A program made the position numbers and the translations under genes. Below the pieces are notes generated by a model that saw only the letters and a program-made list of their open reading frames with translations, was not told the origin of the DNA and searched no databases. From Candidatus Methanomethylophilaceae archaeon (GTDB lineage: Archaea > Thermoplasmatota > Thermoplasmata > Methanomassiliicoccales > Methanomethylophilaceae): a stretch of DNA of 6,035 nt. Where the stretch lies: assembly GCA_017455785.1 (NCBI GenBank), contig JAFSYZ010000089.1, positions 1 to 6,035 of the forward strand, written 5' to 3'. This document shows positions 5,803 through 6,035 of the stretch, one piece after another (within the stretch, counting starts at the first letter, position 1; every line of letters begins with the position of its first letter).

Positions 5803-6035
5803 TCATTGACACTCGTCATCGATTCCGAAATCCTCCTTACTGGCCTCGTGTGAACAGCTTACGATGCGATAATAGTACTGAGAATCAACATTACGTTGCA
5901 GCGTACGTACCGACCAAATATCCTCCGTAGCCTCCTTCTCATACCATTCGCATGCACGGTCATCACACACTCTAAAAAGGATAGGATAATGGCTCCACGA
6001 CAGTAAAAAAAGATTTCGCACACAGTGTGTACAAA
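5803..6035 (-). pseudogene. Remnant of a DUF1016/YhcG-type nuclease N-terminal domain, frameshifted and truncated
   Basis: The frame ending at 5803 contains LLSWSHYPILFRVCD, then EWYEKEATEDIWSVRTLQRN and VDSQYYYRI. Intact DUF1016 N-terminal domains, found in YhcG-like proteins that carry a C-terminal PDDEXK nuclease, have the same order: LSWSHY, a gap, FYEKEA, then WSVRxLxRxIxSxxYxR. The match stops after YYYRI and a TGA follows 19 codons later, so the rest of the domain and the nuclease are absent. Just before LSWSHY the shared frame loses its likeness to the family. The next frame reads VHTVCEIF, resembling the family's VQTLSAxL, and the switch falls on a run of seven T (6005-6011, minus strand). 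This suggests a frameshift as well as truncation. The frame is open to the right edge, so the upstream part may continue outside. The family is recognised from memory of its motifs. A functional short protein is unlikely. Confidence 0.7.

Noticed and set aside
6019..6031. ACACAGTGTGT at the right edge as a mobile-element terminal repeat
   Set aside because: The arms are only 5 bases around a single centre base, no partner repeat is found in the window, and the stretch reads through as part of the DUF1016 relic.

Overview
The window looks like a piece of an archaeal chromosome. It has an archaeal-type glyceraldehyde-3-phosphate dehydrogenase, an archaeal phosphoglycerate kinase, a KH-less beta-CASP ribonuclease and the start of a TFS-like transcription factor. 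A/T-rich TATA boxes sit about 30-50 bases before starts, and the Shine-Dalgarno sites resemble GGAGGTGATC. The moderate GC content and the protein flavour suggest a Thermoplasmata methanogen such as Methanomassiliicoccales. That placement is an inference without a database search.

Layout. Positions 1-150 (minus) hold the N-terminal zinc ribbon of a TFS/RpoM-like protein that runs off the left edge. Its promoter lies at 193-201, just below a perfect 16-bp GTAC palindrome. Positions 229-1110 (minus) encode an unrecognised membrane protein with three predicted transmembrane segments and a long polar tail. A divergent promoter region (1111-1340) separates it from the beta-CASP RNase (1341-2579, plus). 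The RNase gene appears to have an unusually long leader of about 110 bases with three successive hairpins. A UUCG-capped hairpin plus T-tract (2582-2615) ends the RNase gene, which converges on the next block.

Positions 2620-5742 (minus) form a compact three-gene operon read from right to left: gap, then pgk 10 bases later, then an MBL-fold hydrolase that overlaps or abuts the pgk stop. Gap and Pgk interconvert glyceraldehyde-3-phosphate, 1,3-bisphosphoglycerate and 3-phosphoglycerate. The job of the coupled hydrolase is unknown.

The right edge (5803-6035, minus) carries a decayed remnant of a DUF1016/YhcG-type nuclease N-terminal domain, with a probable frameshift in a T7 run and an early truncation. 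It ends just upstream of the gap promoter.

Most of the window is ordinary housekeeping. I see no CRISPR array, tRNA, rRNA or intact mobile element. The points most worth a second look are the structured RNase leader, the hydrolase coupled to pgk, the GTAC palindrome and the DUF1016 relic.
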